A stretch of 64,000 nt of DNA. Source: JAEMQF01 sp049297615. GTDB taxonomy: Bacteria; Pseudomonadota; Gammaproteobacteria; Burkholderiales; Burkholderiaceae_C. The position numbers and the translations under genes are program-made. This document shows positions 1 through 8,068 of this stretch, in pieces. How positions within the stretch are numbered: the stretch's first letter is position 1; each line of letters starts with the position of its first letter. The stretch spans positions 26,913-90,912 of the forward strand of contig JBAQUQ010000410.1 in NCBI GenBank assembly GCA_049297615.1. The letters are read 5' to 3'. The notes below the pieces were generated by a model. The model worked only from the letters and a program-made list of their open reading frames with translations, ran no database searches and was not told the origin of the DNA.

Positions 1-185
1 CCGCCAACGGCCTGGTTCGCGGCCAGCACCAGCAGCGGGCGCAATCGCTTGCCGCCGTCCAGGACGCCGTAGCGCATCGCCTGCCCCAGACCTGCCGGCG
101 CGTTCTCCGGCACCCAAGCCAGCAATGCGCTTTCGACAGCCTGCAGTTCCGCCTTCATCCACAGTTCGAAATCGCCCAGGTTCAT
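1..185 (-). CDS. ispA: Farnesyl/geranyl diphosphate synthase, N-terminal part (cut by window edge)
   Basis: Only the first ~61 codons are present. The protein would make farnesyl diphosphate from IPP and DMAPP/GPP in the cytoplasm, feeding quinone and undecaprenyl lipids. The visible part contains GGKRLRPLLVLAA, the conserved N-terminal block of trans-isoprenyl diphosphate synthases that binds the IPP pyrophosphate. The Asp-rich motifs lie outside the window. The ATG (183-185) overlaps the xseB stop (ATGA), so the two genes are translationally coupled. The xseB-ispA order is standard in betaproteobacteria. Confidence 0.85.
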   Translation of the reverse strand, partial: MNLGDFELWMKAELQAVESALLAWVPENAPAGLGQAMRYGVLDGGKRLRPLLVLAANQAVG

Positions 186-436
186 GACGCCGCCCAGGGT
201 TTGAGCCGACCCTCCTCGAAAACCTTGACTTGCGCTTCGACCGCTTCTAGACGCGAGCGGCAAATCTGCAGCAACTCGGCACCGCGCCGATAGGTTTGAA
301 TCAGGCGATCGAGCGGCAACTGGCCTTCTTCCATCGACGCGACCATGCGTTCGAGCTCGGCCAGCGCATCCTCGTAGCTCATTTCTTCTTTGGCCGGAGC
401 AGTCGATACGGTAGTCTTGGCCATTCGCCTTTGCAT
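182..436 (-). CDS. xseB: Exodeoxyribonuclease VII small subunit
   Basis: 84-residue XseB, the small subunit of exonuclease VII, which binds XseA and allows degradation of single-stranded DNA from either end. The core SYEDALAELERMVASMEEG followed by LPLDRLIQTYRRGAELL is typical of the helical XseB family, and the length matches (~80 residues in E. coli). ATG 436 is preceded by GGAG at 444-447, and a -10-like TACAAT lies on this strand at 454-459. A later in-frame ATG (424) is possible. It is followed directly by ispA with a 4-base overlap. Confidence 0.9.
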   Translation of the reverse strand: MQRRMAKTTVSTAPAKEEMSYEDALAELERMVASMEEGQLPLDRLIQTYRRGAELLQICRSRLEAVEAQVKVFEEGRLKPWAAS

Positions 437-620
437 TTAGCATCTCCATGCCGATTGTAGTCAGCACCACGCCTTGCGAATCTCGCCCTTACAGCGCAAT
501 CTTGGGCAAAGTTCGCTGGGGTTTGCGAGCGTCTGCGGGCCCGTAGCGCGCCATTAAGATCTGCGGGCTGCGCGGAGTCCATCGCGCGAATCCCCCTTTT
601 CCAGGCCAGTTTGGGCTGAT

Positions 621-641
621 TGTTCGGATCCTGTTCGGATC
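621..641 (+). repeat. Tandem 10-bp direct repeat TGTTCGGATC upstream of the Rieske gene
   Basis: TGTTCGGATC occurs at 621-630 and 632-641, one helical turn apart, 39 bases before the Rieske oxygenase start in the divergent xseB/Rieske intergenic region. The spacing is what a regulator binding two same-face half-sites would need. Function is inference only. Confidence 0.4.
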
Positions 642-679
642 TTTTTTGAATCTTTTCTCTATCGAGGCCTCTCTAGACC

Positions 680-1807
680 ATGTCCGACCTGAGCATAGGC
701 GCGTACGCACTGGACCGCAGCCGCTCGCAACTCGGCGTTTCGAGCTACTTCGACCAGGCGCTGTTCGAGCGCGAACGCGCGCTGATTCTGGACCGTGCGC
801 CGCGTTATGTCGGCCACGAATTGGGCGTTCCTGTGCTCGGAGATTTCCATGCTTTGCGCCAGGAGGACGAGGGCCGCGTACTGGTGCGCACCCCGGGTGG
901 CGTAGAACTCATCTCCAACGTGTGCCGGCATCGGCAGGCCGTGATGCTGCGCGGGCGGGGCAACACCGGGGGGCATATCGTCTGCCCCTTGCACCGCTGG
1001 ACCTATGCCACGCATGGGCGTCTGATCGCAGCGCCGCACTTTCCCGACGATCCGTGCCTGAACCTGAAGAACTATCCCCTACAGCGCTGGAACGGGCTGC
1101 TTTTCGAGGCGGGCGTACGCAATGTGTCGCGCGAACTCTCCAGCCTGGGGCCCAAGGCCGACTTCGACTTCCAGGGCTATGTGCTCGACCGGGTTCATTC
1201 GCACGAATGCGACTACAACTGGAAGACCTTCATCGAGGTCTATCTCGAGGATTACCACGTCGGTCCGTTCCACCCGGGCTTGGGCAACTTCGTGACCTGC
1301 GATGACCTGCGCTGGGAAATGGGCCACGAGTATTCGGTGCAAACCGTGGGCATCGCCACACCGGGGGGCAAGGCCTTGGGCCGACCCGGCTCGGACGTCT
1401 ACAAGAAATGGCACGAAGTCGTGCTCGACCAGAGCGACGGTCGCGCGCCCAAGCAAGGCGCTGTGTGGCTGACTTACTACCCCAGCGTGATGCTCGAGTG
1501 GTACCCCCATGTGCTGGTCGTCTCGAGCCTGTACCCTAGCGGGCCGCGCAAGACGCTCAACGTCATCGAATTTTTCTACCCGGAGGAGATCAGCGCGTTC
1601 GAGCGCGAATTCGTCGAAGCGCAGCAGGCCGCCTACATGGAAACCTGCTTCGAGGACGACCAGATCGCGCTGCGCATGGATGCTGGCCGGGCCGCGCTGC
1701 TGGCGCGCGGCGACGATGAGGTCGGGCCGTACCAGAGTCCTATGGAAGACGGCATGCAACAGTTTCACGAGTGGTACCGGCGCGCCATGGCCGGTGTCCC
1801 GGCGTGA
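680..1807 (+). CDS. Rieske [2Fe-2S] aromatic ring-hydroxylating oxygenase alpha-subunit-like protein
   Basis: 375-residue cytoplasmic protein. The N-terminal Rieske domain has the ligand pairs C82-x-H84 and C102-x2-H105 (CRHRQ and CPLHRW). The C-terminal catalytic domain has the mononuclear-iron segment LEDYHVGPFHPG with H193 and H198. These are hallmarks of ring-hydroxylating oxygenase alpha subunits, which take electrons from a reductase and hydroxylate or demethylate an organic substrate. No beta subunit or reductase is adjacent, so the substrate is unknown. It is the first gene of a two-gene unit: its stop overlaps a GTG that could start the downstream rhodanese. Shine-Dalgarno is weak. 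Confidence 0.85.
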   Translation: MSDLSIGAYALDRSRSQLGVSSYFDQALFERERALILDRAPRYVGHELGVPVLGDFHALRQEDEGRVLVRTPGGVELISNVCRHRQAVMLRGRGNTGGHIVCPLHRWTYATHGRLIAAPHFPDDPCLNLKNYPLQRWNGLLFEAGVRNVSRELSSLGPKADFDFQGYVLDRVHSHECDYNWKTFIEVYLEDYHVGPFHPGLGNFVTCDDLRWEMGHEYSVQTVGIATPGGKALGRPGSDVYKKWHEVVLDQSDGRAPKQGAVWLTYYPSVMLEWYPHVLVVSSLYPSGPRKTLNVIEFFYPEEISAFEREFVEAQQAAYMETCFEDDQIALRMDAGRAALLARGDDEVGPYQSPMEDGMQQFHEWYRRAMAGVPA

Positions 1808-1809
1808 GC

Positions 1810-2655
1810 ATGTTTGCCCAGCCGCTGATTTCCGCCGAGCAACTCTTGGCGTTGCAGCGCAGTTGCGAGCCCGTCGTGTTGCTTGACACCCGTTTCGACC
1901 TGGCCAAGGTCGACGCCGGCCAAAAAGACTGGCGCGCCGGCCATCTGCCGGGGTCGGTCTACCTGCACCTCGACACCGACCTGTCGGGCTCCAAAACCGG
2001 GCGCAATGGCCGCCACCCGCTGCCCGATCGAGCCGACTTCGCGGCGACTCTGGGGCGCGCCGGCATTACGCCGCTGAGCTTGGTGGTCACGCTCGATGCC
2101 CAGGGCGGCATGTACGCGGCGCGCGCGTGGTGGATGCTGCGCTGGATGGGACATGACAAGGTTGCCGTACTCGACGGCGGCATCAAGGCCTGGCTCGATG
2201 CCGGGGGCACACTCAGCGCCGAAGGGCCTCAAACTGCGGCGACACCGCCCTACCCGCAACGCCCTGCCCTGGTCGGCACGCGGGACGCACCCGGCTTGGC
2301 TGCCGGATTGGGCCGGGTGGCCCTGATCGATGCCCGCGCGCCGGAGCGGTTTCGCGGCGACGTCGAGCCCTTGGATGCACAGGCCGGGCATATCCCCGGA
2401 GCTCTGAATCGATTCTTCAGGGACAACCTCACCCAGGAAGGTCACTTCAAGCCGCCCGAGCAGTTGCGCCGGGAGTTCCTGCCATTCCTGGGCGATCGGG
2501 GCGCCGAGCAAGTGGTGCACCAATGCGGCTCGGGCGTGACCGCATGCCACAACCTGCTCGCGATGGAGCATGCCGGCCTGACGGGCTCGACGCTTTACCC
2601 TGGCTCATGGAGCGAATGGTCATCTGATCCCGCCCGGCCGGTGGCCCGCGGTTGA
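1810..2655 (+). CDS. sseA: 3-mercaptopyruvate/thiosulfate sulfurtransferase (tandem rhodanese)
   Basis: 281-residue two-domain rhodanese. The C-terminal domain has the active-site loop CGSGVTA with catalytic C239, the loop type seen in SseA mercaptopyruvate sulfurtransferases rather than the CRxGx[RT] of many thiosulfate rhodaneses. The N-terminal rhodanese domain lacks the cysteine, as usual. It would move sulfur from 3-mercaptopyruvate or thiosulfate to a thiol or cyanide. I chose ATG 1810. A GTG at 1804 overlaps the stop of the Rieske gene (GTGA) and would add two residues. The coupling suggests co-expression with the oxygenase, but no shared pathway is evident. Confidence 0.85.
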   Translation: MFAQPLISAEQLLALQRSCEPVVLLDTRFDLAKVDAGQKDWRAGHLPGSVYLHLDTDLSGSKTGRNGRHPLPDRADFAATLGRAGITPLSLVVTLDAQGGMYAARAWWMLRWMGHDKVAVLDGGIKAWLDAGGTLSAEGPQTAATPPYPQRPALVGTRDAPGLAAGLGRVALIDARAPERFRGDVEPLDAQAGHIPGALNRFFRDNLTQEGHFKPPEQLRREFLPFLGDRGAEQVVHQCGSGVTACHNLLAMEHAGLTGSTLYPGSWSEWSSDPARPVARG

Positions 2656-2772
2656 AGGCGAAGCGAAGACTCAGGCAAGTTGGGACTTGACGCCGATCAA
2701 ACTGGCGCCTAGCGTAACGACCCATACTGTTGTGCAGCTCATGCTGCACCAGCCTCAACCAAGGAGCCGAGC

Positions 2773-3207
2773 ATGTTCAAACGCATCCTGGTCCCCACGG
2801 ACGGTTCCGATATCACCGAAAAGGCAGTGAGCACGGCGATCACGCTGGCCAAGACGGTTGGCGCTGCGGTCTACACGATCAGCGTCAAGGAACCGTTTCC
2901 GTACAGCGCCATTACAGAGATGCAGCCGACGCCGCCCCAGGAATTCTTCGACGCCCAGGAGCGCATCGCTGCGGCGCATGTCAAGACAGTCAGCGATGCC
3001 TGCGCGGCCGCCGGATTAAGTTGTCAAGGGCACACGGTGGAGGCGCTGCATCCCTGGGAAGCCATCATCGACCATGCCAGCCGCATGGATTGCGACCTGC
3101 TGGTGATGGCCTCGCACGGCAGGCGTGGCATGGTGGCACTGTTGCTCGGCAGTGAGACGCAGAAGGTGCTCACGCATTCGACGATTCCCGTCCTCGTCGT
3201 GCGCTGA
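2773..3207 (+). CDS. Universal stress protein, UspA family
   Basis: 144-residue single Usp domain beginning MFKRILVPTDGS. The C-terminal ATP-binding signature is present as SHGRRGMVALLLGSE: G, nine residues, then GS. The first Gly of the usual G-x2-G is Ala (MASHG). Such proteins are cytoplasmic, ATP-binding, and raised under starvation or respiratory stress. A clear Shine-Dalgarno AAGGAG lies at 2760-2765. The gene stands alone, convergent with the ZIP transporter. Confidence 0.9.
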   Translation: MFKRILVPTDGSDITEKAVSTAITLAKTVGAAVYTISVKEPFPYSAITEMQPTPPQEFFDAQERIAAAHVKTVSDACAAAGLSCQGHTVEALHPWEAIIDHASRMDCDLLVMASHGRRGMVALLLGSETQKVLTHSTIPVLVVR

Positions 3208-3248
3208 TCGACCGAAGAAGCGCGCCGCTGCGCGCCTGCGCGTCGCCG

Positions 3249-4025
3249 TCAAGGGCCGTGCGACTGGCTTGCCGCCAGCGCAACCAGCCCCAAGCCGCCT
3301 GCCATCCAAGCCAATTGCGCCAGAGTCGCGCGCGCCCCAAGCCGGTGTTGAAGCTGCGGAATGAGGTCGGCCACGGCGACATAGATGAAGCTGCTGGCTG
3401 CCACGACCAGTAGATAGGGAAACAGCTCGGTCCAAGGGCCAACCAAGAAGTAGCCCGCGACGCCGCCCAGAACTGCCGCCAAGCCGGAAATGGCGTTATA
3501 GACCAGGGCCCGTATGCGTGACAGGCCAGCGTTGAGCAAGACGATGTAGTCGCCAATCTCCTGCGGAATCTCATGTGCGACGACGGCCAAGGCAGTGATC
3601 ACGCCCAAGCTCGTGTCGGCGAGAAATGCCGCCGCGATGATCAGACCGTCGGCGAAATTGTGGATGCTGTCGCCCAGCAATACGCTCCAACCGCCGCGTC
3701 CTGCCTGTGCTTCATCGAAGCCGAGCTCATGGTGATGATGATCGCCCTCATGATGATGGCCGTGGCGGTACAACTCGGCCTTTTCGAGCAGAAAGAAGAA
3801 CAACAGGCCCACAAGCAGGGTGATGAACAGCTTGCGCGGGTCGGTGTGGCTTTCAAAGGCTTCGGGCAGCAAGTTGAGCAGCGCCGTGCCGAGAAGCACG
3901 CCCGTCGAAAGACTGACCATGTGGCGCACGAGACGGCCCAGCACGCTGACGGTGAGCGCCGCAGAGATCAAAACGGACAGTACGCCACCGGCGAACGTCG
4001 CGATCACGATGAAGAGCAGGGTCAT
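3249..4025 (-). CDS. ZIP family divalent metal transporter
   Basis: 258-residue inner-membrane protein with about eight hydrophobic helices. It carries the two ZIP signatures in the metal-transport helices, HNFADG and HEIPQE, and a His-rich stretch (HGHHHEGDHHHHEL) in the variable loop between helices 3 and 4. ZIP proteins move Zn2+, Fe2+ or Mn2+ into the cytoplasm; the His loop fits zinc but does not prove it. ATG 4025 is preceded by GGAG. It ends convergently with the Usp gene. No Zur or Fur site was recognised. Confidence 0.88.
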   Translation of the reverse strand: MTLLFIVIATFAGGVLSVLISAALTVSVLGRLVRHMVSLSTGVLLGTALLNLLPEAFESHTDPRKLFITLLVGLLFFFLLEKAELYRHGHHHEGDHHHHELGFDEAQAGRGGWSVLLGDSIHNFADGLIIAAAFLADTSLGVITALAVVAHEIPQEIGDYIVLLNAGLSRIRALVYNAISGLAAVLGGVAGYFLVGPWTELFPYLLVVAASSFIYVAVADLIPQLQHRLGARATLAQLAWMAGGLGLVALAASQSHGP

Positions 4026-4080
4026 GCTCCAAGCCTTAAAGAAACGGCCGCGCGTGAGGGCGCCGCGGCGCTACCGGCCA

Positions 4081-4953
4081 TCAGGCGACGCCGTTCGCCT
4101 CGAACCACGCGATGCAACGCTTCCAACCGTCTTGCGCAGCGTCTTTGCGAAAGCTCGGCCGGTAGTCGGCGTGAAACGCATGCGGCGCGTCGGCGTAGAC
4201 GACGAATTCGCTGCGCTTGGCGGCGACGCTGCCACTGGCCAGGGCCGTTTTCATCTTGTCGACAGTGTCCAGTGGAATGCCGCCGTCCTGGCCGCCGTAC
4301 AAGCCCAGCACAGGGCCGTTCAGGTTCATCGCCATGTCTACTGGGTGTTTGGGCGTCAAGGCGCTTGTAGCCCCCACCAAGCGGCCGTACCAGGCGACTC
4401 CCGCCTTCACGGCCGGGTTGTGCGCGCTGTAAAGCCAGGTGACGCGCCCACCCCAACAAAAGCCCGTTACGGCAAGCTTGGGCTCGTCGCCACCATTGGC
4501 CTTGGCCCAGGCCACCGTCGCGTCGAGATCGCCCATGACCTGGGCGTCGGGAACCTTGGAGATAACCTCGGCAATCAGCTTGGCGATTTCGCCGTAGCCC
4601 TGGGCATCGCCCTGGCGCACGAAAAGTTCGGGTGCAATTGCCAAATAGCCGCGCTTGGCGAAGCGCCGCGCCACGTCGGCGATGTGTTCGTGCACGCCGA
4701 AGATCTCGGAGATCACGAGCACGACTGGAAGCCTGGATTTTCCTACCGGCATTGCGCGGTAGGCCGGCATCTTGAAGTCGCCCACAGGGATCGTCACCTC
4801 GCCCGCGGTCAAGCCGGCGCTGTCGGTTCGGATCGCCTGCGCTGTGACCGGCAGCACGGCGGCGGCGAATCCGCTTCCCACGCTGGTTCGGACGAAGTCG
4901 CGTCGGCTGAATGCGCGCGTCGGGGTCAGACTGTCGAAATCGGGATGCAGCAT
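4081..4953 (-). CDS. Tat-exported dienelactone hydrolase family protein
   Basis: 290 residues with a twin-arginine signal: SRRDFV, then a hydrophobic run ending VTAQA. It should be exported folded to the periplasm. The mature part is an alpha/beta hydrolase of the dienelactone hydrolase family with nucleophile C166 (GFCWGG), D223 (GGQDGG) and H258 (DAPHAF), a complete Cys-Asp-His triad. Dienelactone hydrolase itself is cytoplasmic, so this paralog probably acts on another ester or lactone outside the cytoplasm. ATG 4953 was chosen because it places the Tat motif near the N-terminus. A -10-like TAGAAT lies at 4983-4988 on this strand. It diverges from ppx. Confidence 0.85.
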   Translation of the reverse strand: MLHPDFDSLTPTRAFSRRDFVRTSVGSGFAAAVLPVTAQAIRTDSAGLTAGEVTIPVGDFKMPAYRAMPVGKSRLPVVLVISEIFGVHEHIADVARRFAKRGYLAIAPELFVRQGDAQGYGEIAKLIAEVISKVPDAQVMGDLDATVAWAKANGGDEPKLAVTGFCWGGRVTWLYSAHNPAVKAGVAWYGRLVGATSALTPKHPVDMAMNLNGPVLGLYGGQDGGIPLDTVDKMKTALASGSVAAKRSEFVVYADAPHAFHADYRPSFRKDAAQDGWKRCIAWFEANGVA

Positions 4954-5035
4954 CGCTGGGTTCCGGAGTTGTGTCGCACGGCATTCTAGGGACGCGAGCC
5001 TCGCGTTTCCCGCGAGAACGCCGAACATTTGCCGC

Positions 5036-5050
5036 GACAATCGCGCGATG
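5036..5050 (+). promoter_or_regulatory. Putative -10 element (GACAAT) placing +1 at the ppx ATG
   Basis: GACAAT (5036-5041), a six-base spacer CGCGCG, then ATG at 5048. No Shine-Dalgarno fits in the spacer. The geometry predicts a leaderless transcript. It is one of several identical arrangements in the window. No strong -35 was identified. Confidence 0.45.
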
Positions 5051-6589
5051 CCCGATTTGCAGAAAGCCGTGCTTGACCGTGATTCGCGCTGGCCCGGCCA
5101 ATTGGTGGGCATCGACCTGGGTTCGAACAGCTTTCGGCTCGAGATTGGCCAATTGATCCAGGGTCGCTATCGGCGAGTCGATTACCTGAAGGAAACGGTT
5201 AGGCTCGGCGCCGGCCTGGACGCCAACGGCATGCTGACGCCGGCGGCGGCCCAGCGCGGCCTGGATTGCCTGGCCCGATTCGCGAGCCGCCTGAACGGTT
5301 TTCTGCCGCAACAGATTCGTGCCGTAGCGACACAGACCTTGCGCGAAGCGAAAAACCGCGACGCCTTCTTGTTGCAAGCGCAAGCCGCGCTGGGCCATTC
5401 CATCGAAGTGATTTCCGGCCGTGAAGAAGCGCGTCTGAGTTACACAGGAGTTGCAAGGTTGCAAGCCTCGAACGCCCAGCGCCTGGTGATCGACATCGGT
5501 GGACGTTCCACTGAGATGATTCTCGGCCAGGGGCGCATCCCGCGGCAAGCCGAATCGTTTGGCGTGGGCTGTGTCAGCCTGTCGTTGGATTACTTTGCTG
5601 ATGGCCAACTCACCGCGGCTGCGTTTCGCGCCGCGCAAGTGGCGGCTGGCGCCGAATTCGAAGAGGGCCTCGAATCGTTTGCCCCGGGCCGCTGGCAGGA
5701 AGCCTTGGGTTCGTCGGGCACGGTCAGCGCGGTGTCCCAGCTGCTCGCCGCCAGCGGCATCACAGACGGTCGTATCACAGCCGAAGGCCTGCGCTGGCTC
5801 ATCCTGCGCTGCATCGAGGCTGGACACGTCGAGCGCCTGGCCCTGCCGGGGCTGAAAAACGAGCGCCGCTTCGTGATCGCCGGCGGCGTGGCGATTCTCT
5901 ACACGCTCGCAGCGCAATTCGGCATTGCAGAATTGAAGCCCGCGCAAGGTGCGCTGCGCCAGGGCCTGATCTTCGACCTTGACGAGCGCCGCCACGCCGC
6001 GGCGCTGCACCAGGTCGGGCACGACGTTCGCGACGCCTCGGTGCGGGACCTGCAGCGCCGCTTCATGGTCGACACGCACCAGGCGCAGCGTGTCAGTCGG
6101 ATTGGCGAACGCTTGTACCGCAGCGTACAGCCGGCCGCGGACAGCGAAGCCCAGCGCGAACTGCTCTGGGCATGCGCCTTGCACGAGATCGGCATGATGG
6201 TCTCGCACCACGACCACCACCGGCACAGCGCCTACCTGCTCGCGCATGTCGACGCGGCGGGTTTCTCGCAAAGCCAACTGCGGCATTTGTCGGCACTCGT
6301 GCTCGGGCAGCGCGGCGGGCTGCGCAAGATCGAATCCCAGTTGACGGAAGCACCGTTCGCCTGGCAGGTGCTGTGTTTGCGCCTGGCGATCATCAAGTGC
6401 CACGCGCGTGGCGATGTCGACGCCACCGCGATTCGTCTCGAATCCGAGGCCGACACGCGCGACGCGCGCGTCGCATTGCGTTTTCCTCCAGGCTGGGCGA
6501 CGGCGCAACCGCGCGCGCTCTACCTGTTCAACGAAGAGCTGCAGTTCTGGAAGCGCACGAACGGTTTCCGGCTCGAGCTGCATGCCTAG
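5048..6589 (+). CDS. ppx: Exopolyphosphatase / Ppx-GppA phosphatase
   Basis: 513 residues. The N-terminal ASKHA-fold domain starts with LVGIDLGSNSFRLEIGQ (phosphate loop), has the second loop VIDIGGRSTEMI and later GSSGTVSAV. The C-terminal helical domain resembles an HD phosphohydrolase (LHEIGMMVSHHDHHRHSAYLL). It would release phosphate from polyphosphate and possibly hydrolyse pppGpp. A GppA assignment cannot be excluded, but length and single copy favour Ppx. The start at ATG 5048 is set by homology and by a -10-like GACAAT six bases upstream; no Shine-Dalgarno is seen. No ppk is adjacent. Confidence 0.88.
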   Translation: MPDLQKAVLDRDSRWPGQLVGIDLGSNSFRLEIGQLIQGRYRRVDYLKETVRLGAGLDANGMLTPAAAQRGLDCLARFASRLNGFLPQQIRAVATQTLREAKNRDAFLLQAQAALGHSIEVISGREEARLSYTGVARLQASNAQRLVIDIGGRSTEMILGQGRIPRQAESFGVGCVSLSLDYFADGQLTAAAFRAAQVAAGAEFEEGLESFAPGRWQEALGSSGTVSAVSQLLAASGITDGRITAEGLRWLILRCIEAGHVERLALPGLKNERRFVIAGGVAILYTLAAQFGIAELKPAQGALRQGLIFDLDERRHAAALHQVGHDVRDASVRDLQRRFMVDTHQAQRVSRIGERLYRSVQPAADSEAQRELLWACALHEIGMMVSHHDHHRHSAYLLAHVDAAGFSQSQLRHLSALVLGQRGGLRKIESQLTEAPFAWQVLCLRLAIIKCHARGDVDATAIRLESEADTRDARVALRFPPGWATAQPRALYLFNEELQFWKRTNGFRLELHA

Positions 6590-6905
6590 GAATTTCCTGG
6601 AGGCAGAACCAGGGCCGACCAGGCATGCGCTTTCAGCCCGACGACGCCATACACACTCGGACACCCCAGGCTTCGAGCCGCTGGAGCCTGGCGATGTCGA
6701 TCTCATGCAGCATTGCGTAACGGATGTGTCCAAACACCCAGCCTTGCCTGCCTTGGCATGAGCATTGCCCGCGGTGATGTCACCGGATCGTGACCGCATC
6801 AGGTCAGAAAAGTGACGGATTGATGACCAAACGCACGCCGCCCACGAGTCTCGGGCCCTGCGTGCCATTGCGCTGGCACACTGTGCAACTCTTCGAGGAG
6901 CACGC
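6590..6905. other. 316-bp spacer without a recognisable gene
   Basis: I find no credible coding sequence or RNA gene between ppx and the patatin gene. Open frames here are short and lack recognisable motifs. A small inverted repeat, CGGTGA-TG-TCACCG, sits at 6772-6785 and could be an operator for the patatin gene, but is too short to assign. Confidence 0.4.
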
Positions 6906-7964
6906 TTGAAAGTACCCGCTCTGACTTGGTTCACCCGCCTGCGGCGAACCTGGGCGCGACCGGCGCCACGCTTGAACCTGGCCTTGCAGGGCGGGGGCGC
7001 GCACGGCGCCTTCACTTGGGGCGTGCTCGATGCCCTGCTCGCTCGGCAAGACCTTGAATTCGAAGGTATCAGCGGTGCGAGTGCCGGGGCCATGAATGCC
7101 GTGCTGCTCGCTGAGGGATGGCGCAAGGGCGGGCGCGATGGAGCGCGCGAGTCGCTCAGCAGCTTTTGGTCTGCATTGGGGGACAACCCTGGCCTGGCGA
7201 TGCTCGTTCAGGGAGATGGCGAAGAAATGGGAATCTCCAAGGCCGGCAAGTTCCTGATGCGATGGGCCGGGCGATTCGCACCGGCGCAACTCAACCCCTT
7301 GGACTTGAACCGGCTGCGCGACCTGCTGAACCAGCACGTGGACTTCGAGGCGCTGCGCGCGAATTGCCCCTTCAAGCTGTTCATCGCCGCGACCCAGGCG
7401 AACAGCGGCAAGGTTCGCTTGTTCCGCGAGACCGAGCTCAGCTCCGACGTACTGCTCGCCTCGGCCTGCCTGCCCAAAATACACCGCGCCGTGCAGATCG
7501 ACGGCGAGCCGTATTGGGACGGCGCTTATTCGGCCAATCCTGCGGTGTACCCGCTGTTCTACGAGTGCCGCTCGCGTGATGTCTTGCTCGTGCTGCTGAG
7601 CCCGCTGAAGTACGACGCCACGCCACACAGCGTCGAGCAGATCGCCGAGCGTACGCTTGAAATCGCCTTCAGCGCCAACTTCATGCGCGAGATGAGAATG
7701 TTCGCAGACGCCAAGCAATTCGTGTCGGCCCACTGGTTGGCCCTGGGCCGGCTCGAGCGCCGCTTGCGGGCCATGCGTTTCCACATGCTCGACACCAGTG
7801 CACAGACGAGCCTTCAACGCACCGACACCAAGGCGCTCGCCCATGGGCCATTCCTCGATCGCTTGCGCGGCCAGGGGCGCGCCTGCGCGCAGGACTGGAT
7901 CGAGCAGCACGCCCACGCCGTCGGGCGCAAAGCCACGCTCGACTTGAAAGAATGCTTCGGCTGA
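6906..7964 (+). CDS. Patatin-like phospholipase
   Basis: 352 residues. Patatin fold with the oxyanion block LALQGGGAHGAF, the nucleophile elbow GASAG (S59) and the catalytic-dyad motif DGAYSANP (D205), so the Ser-Asp dyad is intact. It should be an acyl hydrolase acting on membrane phospholipids or stored polyesters. There is no signal peptide. The start is a TTG at 6906 with GAGGAG at 6895-6900; no ATG fits as well. Bacterial patatins include toxins and lipid-remodelling enzymes, and context does not decide. It ends convergently with polA. Confidence 0.88.
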   Translation: MKVPALTWFTRLRRTWARPAPRLNLALQGGGAHGAFTWGVLDALLARQDLEFEGISGASAGAMNAVLLAEGWRKGGRDGARESLSSFWSALGDNPGLAMLVQGDGEEMGISKAGKFLMRWAGRFAPAQLNPLDLNRLRDLLNQHVDFEALRANCPFKLFIAATQANSGKVRLFRETELSSDVLLASACLPKIHRAVQIDGEPYWDGAYSANPAVYPLFYECRSRDVLLVLLSPLKYDATPHSVEQIAERTLEIAFSANFMREMRMFADAKQFVSAHWLALGRLERRLRAMRFHMLDTSAQTSLQRTDTKALAHGPFLDRLRGQGRACAQDWIEQHAHAVGRKATLDLKECFG

Positions 7965-7975
7965 GAGCGCCCCCA

Positions 7976-8050
7976 GGCCACCGCCTTGCGGCGGCCGCCC
8001 CCCGAGGGGGTTGAGGAAACTTCGGGCGACCGTGGGTTTCCTCAAGAACG
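7976..8050. repeat. Palindrome-rich spacer between convergent genes (possible bidirectional terminator)
   Basis: Three inverted repeats are stacked here: CCGCC-TTGC-GGCGG, a CCCCC/GGGGG palindrome, and a 10-bp perfect repeat TTGAGGAAAC (8011-8020) / GTTTCCTCAA (8036-8045). They lie between the convergent stops of the patatin gene and polA. There is no T-run, so an intrinsic terminator is not certain. G/C palindromes of this kind are frequent between convergent genes in Burkholderiales. Confidence 0.4.
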
Positions 8051-8068
8051 CGCCACGGGCGCATGCAA

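Noticed and set aside
6772..6785. Small palindrome CGGTGATGTCACCG before the patatin gene as an operator
   Set aside because: Six-base arms occur often by chance; no second copy or regulator gene is near.
4022..7186. A >1000-codon open frame on the minus strand across ppx and its neighbours
   Set aside because: It runs antisense to ppx and partly over other clear genes, its protein is Arg/Ala-rich without any motif, and long antisense frames are expected at this GC content.
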